This document shows, in pieces, positions 44,366 to 52,959 of a stretch of 64,000 nucleotides of DNA. Source of the stretch: Eubacterium sp. (GTDB lineage: Bacteria; Bacillota; Clostridia; Oscillospirales; Acutalibacteraceae); assembly GCA_029258375.1 (NCBI GenBank), contig JARHZA010000002.1, positions 460,970 through 524,969 on the forward strand, read 5' to 3'. The notes under the pieces were generated by a model. The model did not search any database. It was not told the DNA's origin and saw nothing but the letters and a program-made list of their open reading frames with translations. Position 1 is the first letter of the stretch, and each line of letters starts with the position of its first letter. A program made the position numbers and the translations under genes.

Positions 44366-45049
44366 ATGTCAATTTTTTCTTATATACTAAATGGTGATTA
44401 CTTTACTGCAATACTTTTTGTCCTCTCAAGAACATTTGTAGTATTTTGTTGTTTACCTATACACGAACTTGCACATGGCTATATGGCTTATAAACTTGGG
44501 GATACCACAGCAAAAGATAGCGGACGTTTAAGTTTTAATCCACTTGCACACTTAAATCCAATAGGAACAATTATGATTTTCCTTTTTGGTATTGGTTATG
44601 CAAACCCTGTGCCAGTTAATCCAAACAGATTTAAAGACCCTAAAAAAGGTATGGCACTTACAGCACTTGCAGGACCATTGTCTAATCTTTTAATGGGATT
44701 TGTTTCAGTATTTTTCTTTTATTTCTTTAATTTCTTAAATATACGTTTAGGTTCAAGCACATTTTTAACAGCGCTTGCTTTATTTTTCTTTTACTCAGCA
44801 TCTGTTAATGTTTCACTTGCAGTATTTAACTTATTGCCAATCCCACCACTTGATGGCTCAAGAATTCTTGGTGGAATTTTATCAGACGAAGCATACTACA
44901 AATATTTTCAATATGAACGCTATATTATGCTTGGCGTAATGCTTCTTTTATTTACTGGTATTTTAAATGTACCACTTTCATTTCTTAATAATTTAATGAT
45001 GAGATTTATCTCAATAATACCAAAAGCACTATTTAGTTTATTTATTTGA
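44366..45049 (+). CDS. Site-2 protease (M50) family membrane metalloprotease
   Basis: A 227-residue protein with about six membrane helices. The zinc motif HExxH appears in 'PIHELAHGYMAYKLGD' (near residues 31-36), and the third ligand region 'FNLLPIPPLDGSRIL' (NxxPxPPLDG) near residues 155-169. The short form without PDZ domain resembles the YwhC/'Rhomboid-neighbour' M50B branch. Its substrate is unknown; intramembrane cleavage of regulators is typical. It is not SpoIVFB by context, although SpoIVFB is a relative; it precedes scpAB directly. Confidence 0.87.
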   Translation: MSIFSYILNGDYFTAILFVLSRTFVVFCCLPIHELAHGYMAYKLGDTTAKDSGRLSFNPLAHLNPIGTIMIFLFGIGYANPVPVNPNRFKDPKKGMALTALAGPLSNLLMGFVSVFFFYFFNFLNIRLGSSTFLTALALFFFYSASVNVSLAVFNLLPIPPLDGSRILGGILSDEAYYKYFQYERYIMLGVMLLLFTGILNVPLSFLNNLMMRFISIIPKALFSLFI

Positions 45050-45056
45050 GGATAAT

Positions 45057-45776
45057 ATGGAACAACCAAAATATAAGCTTGAGGTGTTTGAAGGACCAAT
45101 GGATCTTTTGTTGCACCTTATAAGTAAACATAAATTAAATATTAACGATATTCCTATTATCGAACTTGTAAATCAATATCTTGATTATGTTCGTCAAATG
45201 GAAGATGCAGATTTTGATGTTGCTGGTGATTTTCTTGAAATGGCTGCAAGATTGATTTATATTAAAACTGTGTCACTTTTACCTCGTCATGAAGAGGCAG
45301 AAGTTCTAAAAAAGGAACTTACAGGCGAACTTATAGAATACAGAGATTGTAAGTTAATGGCAGAAAAACTAAGTAAGCAAACAGAAGGTTTTGATCGTTT
45401 TGTTCGTCAACCGCAACAAGGGTATGTGAATTATGATTATGAACGTTTTCACGAGGGCGAAGAACTTTTAAATGCCTATATTTCAGCAGCAGGCAAAGCA
45501 CAAAGAAATCTGCCACCACCTCTTGATTCATTTAAAGTTATTGTTGCAAGAAAATTTGTAAACGTTGCATCCAAAGTTACTACGATAATGCGAAAACTTT
45601 GGAGTGGCAAAAAAGTTAAGTTTTTAAAACTATTTGAAGATGCCCAATCAAAAAGTGATATGGTTGCAACTTTTCTTGCCGTTCTTGAACTTGCAAAAAC
45701 AAAAAAGATTAAAATTGATGGTTCAATGGAAGATGTAGAAGTTCAAATGATTAACGAGGTAGAAAATTTTGAGTAG
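45057..45776 (+). CDS. scpA: Segregation and condensation protein A
   Basis: A 239-residue kleisin. 'KLEVFEGPMDLLLHLISKHKLNINDIPI' at the N-terminus is the ScpA signature, followed by 'FLEMAARLIYIKTVSLLPR'; the C-terminal winged helix ('VATFLAVLELAKTKKIKI') contacts SMC. With ScpB and SMC it forms the bacterial condensin that resolves sister chromosomes. The next gene, scpB, starts inside its end (8-bp overlap). Confidence 0.95.
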   Translation: MEQPKYKLEVFEGPMDLLLHLISKHKLNINDIPIIELVNQYLDYVRQMEDADFDVAGDFLEMAARLIYIKTVSLLPRHEEAEVLKKELTGELIEYRDCKLMAEKLSKQTEGFDRFVRQPQQGYVNYDYERFHEGEELLNAYISAAGKAQRNLPPPLDSFKVIVARKFVNVASKVTTIMRKLWSGKKVKFLKLFEDAQSKSDMVATFLAVLELAKTKKIKIDGSMEDVEVQMINEVENFE

Positions 45777-46398
45777 TAAAAAGAATATTATAGCAAAAAT
45801 TGAGGCGATGTTGTTTGCATCAGGCGATGCAGTAGAGGCATCAAAACTTGCTGAGGTTTTAAAACTTGATTTAGAAAGTGTTACAAAAATGTTAGGTCAT
45901 CTTGAAGATAAGTATGACGAAAATGAAAATGGAATAAGACTTGTTAGAATAGACGGTAAGTATCAACTGTGCACAAGGGAAGAATATGCAGATGATGTAA
46001 GAGCACTTCTTGAAATTAAAAAAAATACACCTCTTTCACCAGCAGCATTTGAAGTTCTTGCAATAGTGGCGTATAATAAGACCGTTACAAAAAGTTTTAT
46101 AGAGCAAATTAGAGGGGTTGACTGCTCAGGTTCAATAGCAAACCTTGTTCAAAAAGGTCTTATTGAGGAAAAAGGCAGACTTGATTTGCCAGGCAGACCT
46201 CTTGTTTATGGAACAACAGATAGATTTTTAAGATGTTTTTCATTAAATAGTCTTGACGATTTGCCGGATTTGCCTGCAACTGACGAAGTTGAAAAAATAG
46301 CAAAAGACAATGGTCAAACTTCACTTTTTGAAAATGATGATAAAAGTAATCAAAATGATAAAATATTAAAAACTATTCAAGAAGATTTAGATGATTGA
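45769..46398 (+). CDS. scpB: Segregation and condensation protein B
   Basis: A 209-residue protein with two winged helices: 'KIEAMLFASGDAVEASKLAEVL' (N-terminal) and 'LSPAAFEVLAIVAYNKTVTKSFIEQIRGVDC', then 'GRPLVYGTTDRFLRCFSL'. It dimerises on ScpA to close the SMC ring. The start is TTG at 45769, nine bases after a GAGG inside scpA. A short Asp/Asn-rich tail ends the protein. Confidence 0.95.
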   Translation: MSSKKNIIAKIEAMLFASGDAVEASKLAEVLKLDLESVTKMLGHLEDKYDENENGIRLVRIDGKYQLCTREEYADDVRALLEIKKNTPLSPAAFEVLAIVAYNKTVTKSFIEQIRGVDCSGSIANLVQKGLIEEKGRLDLPGRPLVYGTTDRFLRCFSLNSLDDLPDLPATDEVEKIAKDNGQTSLFENDDKSNQNDKILKTIQEDLDD

Positions 46399-46419
46399 TT
46401 TTTTGAAAGGAAGATATAA

Positions 46420-47211
46420 ATGAAAACATTTTTAATTATAGTAGCAGTTCTTGTTGTTTTAATTGCAATAATTCTTTCTTTGTCTGCAACAATAACAATT
46501 ATTTATGATGAAAAGTGGACAACAAAAATTAAAGTTTTGTGGATTGAAAAAGATTTAAAAATTACTGAAATTCTTAATTTTATACTTTTTCCAGAGAAAA
46601 AAGCACAAGAAGTTAAAGAAGAAAAATCAGTAAAAAAAGAAAAAAATAAAAAGTCAAAAGATTCTGTTGAAGAAAAAACAGAAGTTGATGCAGAATCTAA
46701 ATCAGAAGATATGGCTGAAACAGTAACTGTAACAGAAACACCAACCGAAAATAATACAGTAGTTGAAGAAACTAAAACTGTTGAAGAAAATAAAAAAGAA
46801 ACTCCTAAAAAAAGCAAACCAAATTATATTAAATCTCTTTGGGACAAAGAGGGTATTGTTGGCATTATGGATTTAGCATCTAACTTAATGCAAAGCGTAT
46901 CTTCAGCCGTAGGAACTTTATTTAGGGGGTTCCATATTTATTCACTTTATGTTAAAATAATCGTAGGTGGATACGATGCAGCAGAAGTTGCACTTGCCTA
47001 CGGAACAGTTTGCAAGTATTATTATCCAATAAAAGGTATCATTCTTAATGGTATGAAAGTAGATAATTATGATGATATGATTATGCCTGATTACATAGCA
47101 CCAATGAATGAATATGGACTTCAATTTATTGGCTCAATCAGTGTTGGAACACTTTTAAAAGTTGTTCTTTCAGCAGCAAAAACATTTGTTGTAAATATAA
47201 TTAAAAAATAA
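46420..47211 (+). CDS. DUF2953 family membrane protein (YtfI-like)
   Basis: A 263-residue protein. One N-terminal membrane helix (residues ~1-24) precedes 'TITIIYDEKWTTKIKVLWIEKDL', a DUF2953-like beta region; the middle (~residues 65-130) is a low-complexity Lys/Glu/Thr/Val linker, and the C-terminal third ('IVGGYDAAEVALAYGTVCKYYYPI') is the conserved DUF2953 core. In Bacillus the homologue ytfI lies next to ytfJ, and here a YtfJ gene follows 28 bp later, which supports the call. A sporulation link is inferred from that neighbour. Confidence 0.8.
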   Translation: MKTFLIIVAVLVVLIAIILSLSATITIIYDEKWTTKIKVLWIEKDLKITEILNFILFPEKKAQEVKEEKSVKKEKNKKSKDSVEEKTEVDAESKSEDMAETVTVTETPTENNTVVEETKTVEENKKETPKKSKPNYIKSLWDKEGIVGIMDLASNLMQSVSSAVGTLFRGFHIYSLYVKIIVGGYDAAEVALAYGTVCKYYYPIKGIILNGMKVDNYDDMIMPDYIAPMNEYGLQFIGSISVGTLLKVVLSAAKTFVVNIIKK

Positions 47212-47239
47212 ATTATTTCTTTTAAAGGAGCGCAAAAAT

Positions 47240-47638
47240 ATGAAAGAAACACCAGTAAACAAAATAATGGAGAACACTCTTGAAAAAATGCGTGAAATGG
47301 TTGATGTTTCAACTATTATCGGTGAACCAATGGTAACTGGCGATACAACACTTATTCCTGTATCAAAGGTAACTTATGGCTTCACAGGCGGCGGCACAGA
47401 TCTTCCATCAAAGCAAAACGCTGAACTCTTCGGCGGTGGCGGCGGTGGCGGTATCACAATCGCACCTGTTGCATTTATTGTTATCCAAAATGATAAAGTA
47501 AGAATGATGCAGATTAACAACTTCACTTCTTCTGCTGACCGTGCTATTGCTATGATTCCTGAACTTGTTGATCAAGTATCACAACTTCTTAAAGCAAAAA
47601 CTGGTAGCGAAGAAACAGAAGATGCAAAAACTGAATAA
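47240..47638 (+). CDS. ytfJ: GerW family sporulation protein YtfJ
   Basis: A 132-residue protein: 'LEKMREMVDVSTIIGEPM' then 'ISVSKVTYGFTGGGTDL-like' (here 'IPVSKVTYGFTGGGTDLPS'), a Gly-rich loop with seven to eight Gly ('FGGGGGGGITI') and 'PVAFIVIQNDKVRMM'. These are the YtfJ/GerW hallmarks. In Bacillus YtfJ is a spore protein needed for normal cortex-lytic enzyme SleB function and germination. AAAGGAG precedes its ATG. A strong hairpin separates it from the carboxypeptidase gene. Confidence 0.9.
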   Translation: MKETPVNKIMENTLEKMREMVDVSTIIGEPMVTGDTTLIPVSKVTYGFTGGGTDLPSKQNAELFGGGGGGGITIAPVAFIVIQNDKVRMMQINNFTSSADRAIAMIPELVDQVSQLLKAKTGSEETEDAKTE

Positions 47639-47653
47639 TTAACAATTATAATC

Positions 47654-47692
47654 ATAATCACCTGCATATATATTTAAGCAGGTGATTATTTT
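47654..47692 (+). promoter_or_regulatory. 12-bp hairpin covering the ribosome site of the carboxypeptidase gene
   Basis: Positions 47654-47665 and 47678-47689 are exact inverted complements (core AATCACCTGC / GCAGGTGATT). The 3' arm contains AGGTGA (47680-47685), the only good ribosome site for the TTG start at 47691. A short ATTTTG follows, so it could act as a weak terminator after ytfJ or hide the ribosome site, or both. Confidence 0.6.
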
Positions 47693-48728
47693 GTTAAGAA
47701 TAATATCGTTTATTTTAAGTTTATTGTTTTTATTTCCAACAACGGCGTATTGTGCCGATTGTAATGCCTCCTCAGCAATAGTTATGGATGCTGATACTAA
47801 TGAAATACTCTATCAAAAAAATATTAGTGAAGAAAGAAGTATGGCATCAACAACAAAAATAATGACGGCGTTAATTGCTTGTGAAAGTGAAAAGTTAGAA
47901 GACGTTGTAACTATAACTCCAGAAATGATTGATACAATAGGCACTTCGCTTGGTTTAAAAGTTGATAATAAGATTTCACTTCACGATCTTGTAGTTGGTA
48001 TGTTGGTTGTTTCTGGAAATGATGCAGCAAAAGCAGTTGCAATATATCTTGCTGATTCAGAAAGCAATTTTTCAAAATTGATGAATGAAAAAGCAAAAGA
48101 AATTGGTATGACTAAAACTTGTTTTGTTACAGCGTCAGGACTGGACGAAGGTAATCATCATTCAACTGCTTATGATATGGCACTTTTGGCTTCATATGCT
48201 ATGAAGAACGAAGTGTTTTCAAAGATATGTGCATTGAAACGAGCAGAAATAACTGTTGACACAGAGAAAAGAACAATTTATAATCACAATAAATTATTGT
48301 CATTCCTTGATGATTGTGTTGGTGTGAAAACCGGATTCACTGAAAAAGCAGGTCGTTGCCTTGTTTCAGCGATAAAAAGAAATAATCACACACTTGTTTG
48401 CGTTACTTTAAATGATCCAAACGATTGGGATGACCACATATCACTTTATAAAAGTGCTGAAGAAAAATATAGTGATGTGAGAATGTATAACACAACAACA
48501 GTTGACGTTGTTGGTGGTACTAAAAACACTGTTTCAGCAGTTTATGATGCAACTGTTAATGTTGTTGATAAGTATTTGATTACTGTTGAAATTTACCATT
48601 TTCCTTTTTTATATGCACCAATTAAATTAGGTGATGAAATCGGAAAAGTTGTATTAAAATATAAAGAAAAGGAAATTTTGTCTGTTCCTCTTGTAGCGGA
48701 CGAAAATGTAGATTATTATGGCAAATAA
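47691..48728 (+). CDS. D-alanyl-D-alanine carboxypeptidase (DacF/DacB-like, S11 family)
   Basis: A protein of about 345 residues with a signal peptide (residues ~1-20, cleavage near 'TTAYCA'). The S11 triad is complete: 'MASTTKIMTALIAC' (SxxK), 'VVSGNDAAKA' (SxN) and 'GVKTGFTEKAG' (KTG). The C-terminal beta domain of DacF/PBP5 type follows. It trims D-Ala from peptidoglycan stem peptides; next to ytfJ and rluB it may act in spore cortex synthesis, as dacB does in Bacillus. TTG at 47691 is the preferred start; GTG at 47682 is possible. It overlaps rluB by 11 bp. Confidence 0.9.
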   Translation: MLRIISFILSLLFLFPTTAYCADCNASSAIVMDADTNEILYQKNISEERSMASTTKIMTALIACESEKLEDVVTITPEMIDTIGTSLGLKVDNKISLHDLVVGMLVVSGNDAAKAVAIYLADSESNFSKLMNEKAKEIGMTKTCFVTASGLDEGNHHSTAYDMALLASYAMKNEVFSKICALKRAEITVDTEKRTIYNHNKLLSFLDDCVGVKTGFTEKAGRCLVSAIKRNNHTLVCVTLNDPNDWDDHISLYKSAEEKYSDVRMYNTTTVDVVGGTKNTVSAVYDATVNVVDKYLITVEIYHFPFLYAPIKLGDEIGKVVLKYKEKEILSVPLVADENVDYYGK

Positions 48729-49461
48729 GAATGAAGTAAGACTTCAAAAATTTATGGCAGATTGTGGCATTGCCTCACGAAGAAAAAGTGAAGAAATTAT
48801 TGAAGCTGGTAAAGTAAAGGTAAATGGCCACGTTGCACATATAGGCGACAAAATTAACCCTAAAAAGGATCTTGTAACAGTTCGTGGTAAAAGAATTAAC
48901 AAGGTAACAGAAATGCATTATATTATGCTACACAAGCCACGTGGCTATGTTACAACTGTATCTGACGAACTCGGTAGAAAAACAGTTATGGATTTAGTTC
49001 GTGATGTAAATGCACGTATTTATCCTGTTGGCAGACTTGATAAAGATTCAGAAGGATTGTTGCTTTTAACAAATGATGGTTCATTTGCAAATGCAATGAC
49101 TCACCCAAGTCGTAATTTTTCAAAAGTTTATCGTGTAACTGTACGTCCAGGAGTAACAGATGAAATATTAGTTAAATTGCGTGAAGGTGTTGAAATTGAC
49201 GGCAGAATGACTGCTCCTTGCGAAGTTACAGTTATAACTGAGGAAGAGGGAAGAGCAGTTCTTGAATTTATTTTGCACGAAGGTAGAAATAGACAAATTA
49301 GAAAAATGTGTGAAGCAGTTGGTATTGAAGTTGCAAGACTTAAAAGAGTTGCTGAAGGTTCACTTAAACTTGGAATGTTGCCACAAGGTAAGTGGAGAGA
49401 ACTTACAGATAACGAAGTTAGAAAACTTGTAAGGTCTGCTGAAAAAGCAAGCAAAGAATAA
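48718..49461 (+). CDS. rluB: Ribosomal large subunit pseudouridine synthase B
   Basis: A 247-residue enzyme with an N-terminal S4 RNA-binding domain ('RLQKFMADCGIASRRKSEEI') and the RsuA/RluB catalytic loop 'GRLDKDSEGLLLLTNDG' with the nucleophilic Asp, then 'EGRNRQIRKMCEAVG'. It makes pseudouridine in helix 89 region of 23S rRNA (RluB) or a related site. It is the last gene of the run, before a terminator. RsuA or RluF paralogues look similar, but the context favours RluB. Confidence 0.9.
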   Translation: MANKNEVRLQKFMADCGIASRRKSEEIIEAGKVKVNGHVAHIGDKINPKKDLVTVRGKRINKVTEMHYIMLHKPRGYVTTVSDELGRKTVMDLVRDVNARIYPVGRLDKDSEGLLLLTNDGSFANAMTHPSRNFSKVYRVTVRPGVTDEILVKLREGVEIDGRMTAPCEVTVITEEEGRAVLEFILHEGRNRQIRKMCEAVGIEVARLKRVAEGSLKLGMLPQGKWRELTDNEVRKLVRSAEKASKE

Positions 49462-49510
49462 TCTTCACATAATTTTGACATAGATTTAACAAAAAGTTGA
49501 TAAATATTTA

Positions 49511-49558
49511 ACAAGGTTCTAATATGCTAAAAAGCAAGGCAGAGCCTTGTTTTTTTAT
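49511..49558 (+). terminator. Terminator after rluB, with two alternative stems
   Basis: ACAAGGTTCT (49511-49520) pairs with AGAGCCTTGT (49541-49550; one G-T pair), or locally GCAAGGC pairs with GCCTTGT. A run of T follows immediately. Confidence 0.75.
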
Positions 49559-49611
49559 GCTTTTTTATTTTTAAAACAAAGCTTTTTGACTATAATAATA
49601 TTAAAAAACAG

Positions 49612-49640
49612 TTGTAATTATAAAAATAAAATGTTAAAAT
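49612..49640 (+). promoter_or_regulatory. Promoter of the carboxyltransferase operon
   Basis: TTGTAA at 49612-49617 and TAAAAT at 49635-49640 with a 17-bp spacer; the start codon lies 61 bp downstream after AGGAGG. Confidence 0.6.
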
Positions 49641-49700
49641 ACCCAAAAAGAAAATATAATATATTTTATATAGATTTACTGTTTTAAGGAGGATATTCAG

Positions 49701-51020
49701 ATGAGTGAATACACAGTAAAAAATACTGATGCTCGCAAAAGAATTACTTCTCTTTTTGATGATGGCATTTTCACAGAAATCGATGCGTTTGCAAAATCTG
49801 CAAACGGAGAGGTTGAAGTAGTTGCTGGATTCGGTACTGTAAACGGAAATTGCGTTTATGCTTTTTCACAAGATGTTACAGTAGATGGGGGAGCAATTAG
49901 TGTTGCTCAGTGTTCAAAAATCAAAAAGATTTATGATTTAGCGGCTAAAACAGGTTGCCCAGTAGTAGGCATTTATGATTCAAATGGAATGAAAATTACT
50001 GAAGGATTTGAGGCTCTTAATGCATATGGCGAAATTCTTAAACTTTCAACTTCAGTATCAGGTGTAATTCCTCAATTTTCAATTGTTGCGGGTGCGTGCC
50101 TTGGCACAACTGCTCTTATGGCTAATATGGCTGATGTAGTTGTTGCAGTAAAGGATGCAGATTTTTATGTAACAACACCAAGTAATGTTACTGCTGAGGA
50201 GTCATTTGAAAATGGAACAATTGATGTTCTTGCAAAAGATTTCAAACAAGCTGTAAATTCAGTAAGAGATTTAGTAGCACTTCTTCCAGCTAATAACCTT
50301 TCTCCAGCACCATTATTTGATTTTGATGATCCACAAAGTTTTGCAAATTCATCATCTTCAGTTAAAGAAATTATATCTGCTGTTGCAGATGCTAATACTG
50401 GCGTTGAATTAAAAGCAGGCTATGCTTCAAACGTGACCACTGTTTTATCTTCAGTAATGGGATCAACAGTTGGATTTATTGGCTTTGACGGTAATGCAGT
50501 TTGCCCAAGTTGTGCATACAAAGCAGAATCATTCATCAAGTTATGTGATGCATTCAATGTTCCAATCGTTACATTTGTTAACGCAAATGGATTAGTAAAA
50601 GAAAAAGAAAACCAAATGCTTGTTGCAGCAACAAAACTTTCTTCTGCTTATGCAACCGCAACATGTCCTAAGATTTCTGTTATTACAGGAAACGCAATTG
50701 GTACTGCATATATTGCTCTTGCAGGCAGAGGCGCAAATGCAGATCTTGTTTATGCTTGGGATACAGCAGTTGTTTCACCACTTGAAGTTGAAGCAGCAGT
50801 AGCGTTTCTTTATAATGATCGTCTTGCAAACGGCGAAAACAGAAAAACACTTGAAAATGAATATAGAGAAGAACTTGCATCACCTTTCACAGCAGCGGCT
50901 TGTGGTGCAATTGATTCAATATTTGTACCAGAAGAAACAAGGGCAAATATTATTGTTGCACTTGATATGCTTGCAGGTAAAAGAGAAAATACTATTCCAA
51001 GAAAACATTCTGTTAAATAA
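49701..51020 (+). CDS. Carboxyltransferase subunit, 12S / methylmalonyl-CoA decarboxylase alpha type, diverged
   Basis: A 439-residue crotonase-fold carboxyltransferase made of two homologous halves. Aligning by eye with 12S transcarboxylase, 'GCPVVGIYDSNGMKITEGFEALNAYG' matches the N-half and 'LCDAFNVPIVTFVNANGLV' plus 'LAGRGANADLVYAW' the C-half. It is shorter than the usual 505-525 residues. The first oxyanion-hole motif is 'GACLGTTAL' instead of GPCAGG, so the acyl-CoA partner may differ or be absent. It would move CO2 between carboxybiotin and an acyl-CoA. It is the first gene of a three-gene operon with a biotin carrier and an OadA/5S-type subunit. Confidence 0.8.
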   Translation: MSEYTVKNTDARKRITSLFDDGIFTEIDAFAKSANGEVEVVAGFGTVNGNCVYAFSQDVTVDGGAISVAQCSKIKKIYDLAAKTGCPVVGIYDSNGMKITEGFEALNAYGEILKLSTSVSGVIPQFSIVAGACLGTTALMANMADVVVAVKDADFYVTTPSNVTAEESFENGTIDVLAKDFKQAVNSVRDLVALLPANNLSPAPLFDFDDPQSFANSSSSVKEIISAVADANTGVELKAGYASNVTTVLSSVMGSTVGFIGFDGNAVCPSCAYKAESFIKLCDAFNVPIVTFVNANGLVKEKENQMLVAATKLSSAYATATCPKISVITGNAIGTAYIALAGRGANADLVYAWDTAVVSPLEVEAAVAFLYNDRLANGENRKTLENEYREELASPFTAAACGAIDSIFVPEETRANIIVALDMLAGKRENTIPRKHSVK

Positions 51021-51035
51021 TTAGGAGGATTAAAA

Positions 51036-51407
51036 ATGAAAAGATATACAATTACAGTTAATGGAACTGCTTATGACGTAACAGTAGAAGAAGGTGGCGC
51101 TACACCATCAGCAGCACCAGTACAAAGTGCACCAGCTCCTCAAGCAGCTCCAGCACCAGCAGCTAAACCAGCTGCAGCTCCACAAGCTGAAGGTTCAGTT
51201 AAGGTAGAAGCTCCTATGCCAGGCACAATTCTTGATGTTAAAACTTCTGTTGGCGCATCTGTTAATACAGGCGATGTTCTCTGTATTCTTGAAGCAATGA
51301 AAATGGAAAATGAAATCGTAGCTCCAGAAGCTGGTACAGTTGCATCTATTTCTGTTAACAAAGGCGATAGCGTAGAAGCTGGTCAAATCATTGTTACATT
51401 AAAATAA
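51036..51407 (+). CDS. Biotin carboxyl carrier protein
   Basis: A 123-residue protein. A short beta N-terminus is followed by an Ala/Pro-rich flexible linker (residues ~27-52), then a biotinyl domain with 'VLCILEAMKMENEIVAPEAG'; Lys in AMKM near residue 88 is the biotin site. It swings between the carboxyltransferase upstream and the OadA/5S subunit downstream. Size and layout match the 1.3S subunit of transcarboxylase and the gamma carrier of sodium-pump decarboxylases. The ribosome site AGGAGG is excellent. Confidence 0.92.
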   Translation: MKRYTITVNGTAYDVTVEEGGATPSAAPVQSAPAPQAAPAPAAKPAAAPQAEGSVKVEAPMPGTILDVKTSVGASVNTGDVLCILEAMKMENEIVAPEAGTVASISVNKGDSVEAGQIIVTLK

Positions 51408-51419
51408 GAGGTATTCAAT

Positions 51420-52817
51420 ATGGCAAAAATTGGTATTACTGAAACCGTTCTCCGTGATGCGCATCAGTCTTTAATTGCTACACGAATGAGAACAGATGAG
51501 TTTTCAGATATTCTTGAAAAAATGGATAAAATAGGTTACCACTCACTTGAATGTTGGGGTGGTGCAACATTTGATTCATGCTTACGTTTCCTTGACGAAG
51601 ATCCATGGGAAAGATTGCGTTTGATTCGTAGAAAATGTCCTAATACAAAACTTCAAATGCTTTTCAGAGGTCAAAATATGCTTGGATATCGTCACTATGC
51701 TGATGACCTTGTAGATTATTTTGTTAAGAAAAGTATTGATAATGGTATTGACATTCTTCGTATTTTCGATGCGTTAAACGACGTTAGAAATCTTGAAACA
51801 GCTATTAACTCTGCAAAGAAATATGGTGGACACGTTCAAGCTGCTATTTCTTATACAACAGGCCCAGTGTTCGATATTGATTACTATTGTAACTATGCAA
51901 AACAACTTGAAAATGCGGGTGCAGATTCTATTTGTATAAAGGATATGGCTGGTCTTCTTACACCTTATGGAACTTATGATTTAGTTAAGGCTCTTAAAGA
52001 AACAGTTGATATTCCAGTTCAACTTCACTCACACTATACTTCTGGACTTGCTTCAATGGTTCATTTAAAAGGTATTGAAGCTGGTGTTGACTATATTGAT
52101 ACTGCTATGAGCCCTCTTGCTATGGGAACATCTCATCCAGCAACAGAATCAATGGTAGCTGCATTACAAGGCACAGAATATGATACAGGACTTGATCTTA
52201 AAGCACTTACAGAAATTCGTGAGTTCTTTATGCCTTTAAGAGAAAAATATATTGCAGAAGGTCTTCTTAACCCTAAAATGCTTGGTGTTGATGCTAATAC
52301 ACTTCTATACCAAGTACCAGGTGGTATGCTTTCTAACCTTCTTAACCAACTTAAACAAGCAGGTAAAGAAGATAAACTTGAAGAAGTGCTTGCAGAAGTT
52401 CCTCGTGTACGTAAAGATAGTGGTTACCCACCACTTGTTACACCAACATCACAAATTGTTGGTACACAAGCTGTATTTAATGTTATATTAGGCGAACGTT
52501 ATAAAATGGTAACAAAAGAATTTAAAGATATGGTTGCAGGTAAATACGGTAAAACTCCATGTGATATCGATCCGGATTTTAGAATTAGAATAGTAGGGGA
52601 TGACCCAATTATTGATTGTCGTCCAGCAGATTTACTTAAACCAGAACTTGATAAATTCAAAAGTGAAATATCTGAATACTATGAGCAAGAAGAAGATATT
52701 CTTTCATACGCTCAGTTCGACCAAGTCGCAATTAAATTCTTCCAAAAGAGAAGAGATAAAAAATATGGACTTGATGGAAAACATGATGATATTATTACAA
52801 AAGTTCATCCAGTTTAA
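51420..52817 (+). CDS. Oxaloacetate decarboxylase alpha / transcarboxylase 5S subunit
   Basis: A 465-residue TIM-barrel carboxyltransferase. 'ETVLRDAHQSLIATRMRTDEF' opens with the catalytic Asp and Gln; 'DSICIKDMAGLLTPY' carries the carbamylated-Lys region and 'VQLHSHYTSGL' the zinc-binding His pair. It decarboxylates oxaloacetate (or carboxylates pyruvate) using carboxybiotin. It lacks the fused C-terminal biotin domain, which is the separate preceding gene. With the 12S-like subunit this is the composition of methylmalonyl-CoA:pyruvate transcarboxylase; no membrane OadB and no biotin carboxylase are nearby. A terminator follows. Confidence 0.92.
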   Translation: MAKIGITETVLRDAHQSLIATRMRTDEFSDILEKMDKIGYHSLECWGGATFDSCLRFLDEDPWERLRLIRRKCPNTKLQMLFRGQNMLGYRHYADDLVDYFVKKSIDNGIDILRIFDALNDVRNLETAINSAKKYGGHVQAAISYTTGPVFDIDYYCNYAKQLENAGADSICIKDMAGLLTPYGTYDLVKALKETVDIPVQLHSHYTSGLASMVHLKGIEAGVDYIDTAMSPLAMGTSHPATESMVAALQGTEYDTGLDLKALTEIREFFMPLREKYIAEGLLNPKMLGVDANTLLYQVPGGMLSNLLNQLKQAGKEDKLEEVLAEVPRVRKDSGYPPLVTPTSQIVGTQAVFNVILGERYKMVTKEFKDMVAGKYGKTPCDIDPDFRIRIVGDDPIIDCRPADLLKPELDKFKSEISEYYEQEEDILSYAQFDQVAIKFFQKRRDKKYGLDGKHDDIITKVHPV

Positions 52818-52821
52818 TGCG

Positions 52822-52859
52822 AAATATACCCTTTGTTTGACAAAGGGTATATTTTTTGT
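52822..52859 (+). terminator. Intrinsic terminator of the carboxyltransferase operon
   Basis: AATATACCCTTTG / CAAAGGGTATATT with a 5-nt loop and TTTTT tail. Confidence 0.9.
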
Positions 52860-52898
52860 GTAATATGTCTAATATTGGTAATAATAATGTTTTTTTAG

Positions 52899-52927
52899 TT
52901 GACGTTTTTGTTATGTAGTGCTATAAT
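52899..52927 (+). promoter_or_regulatory. Strong promoter of the NAD-dependent epimerase-like gene
   Basis: TTGACG at 52899-52904 and a perfect TATAAT at 52922-52927 with a 17-bp spacer, 33 bp before the start. Confidence 0.8.
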
Positions 52928-52959
52928 CATATAGATAAATTTTATGGAGGTATACATAA

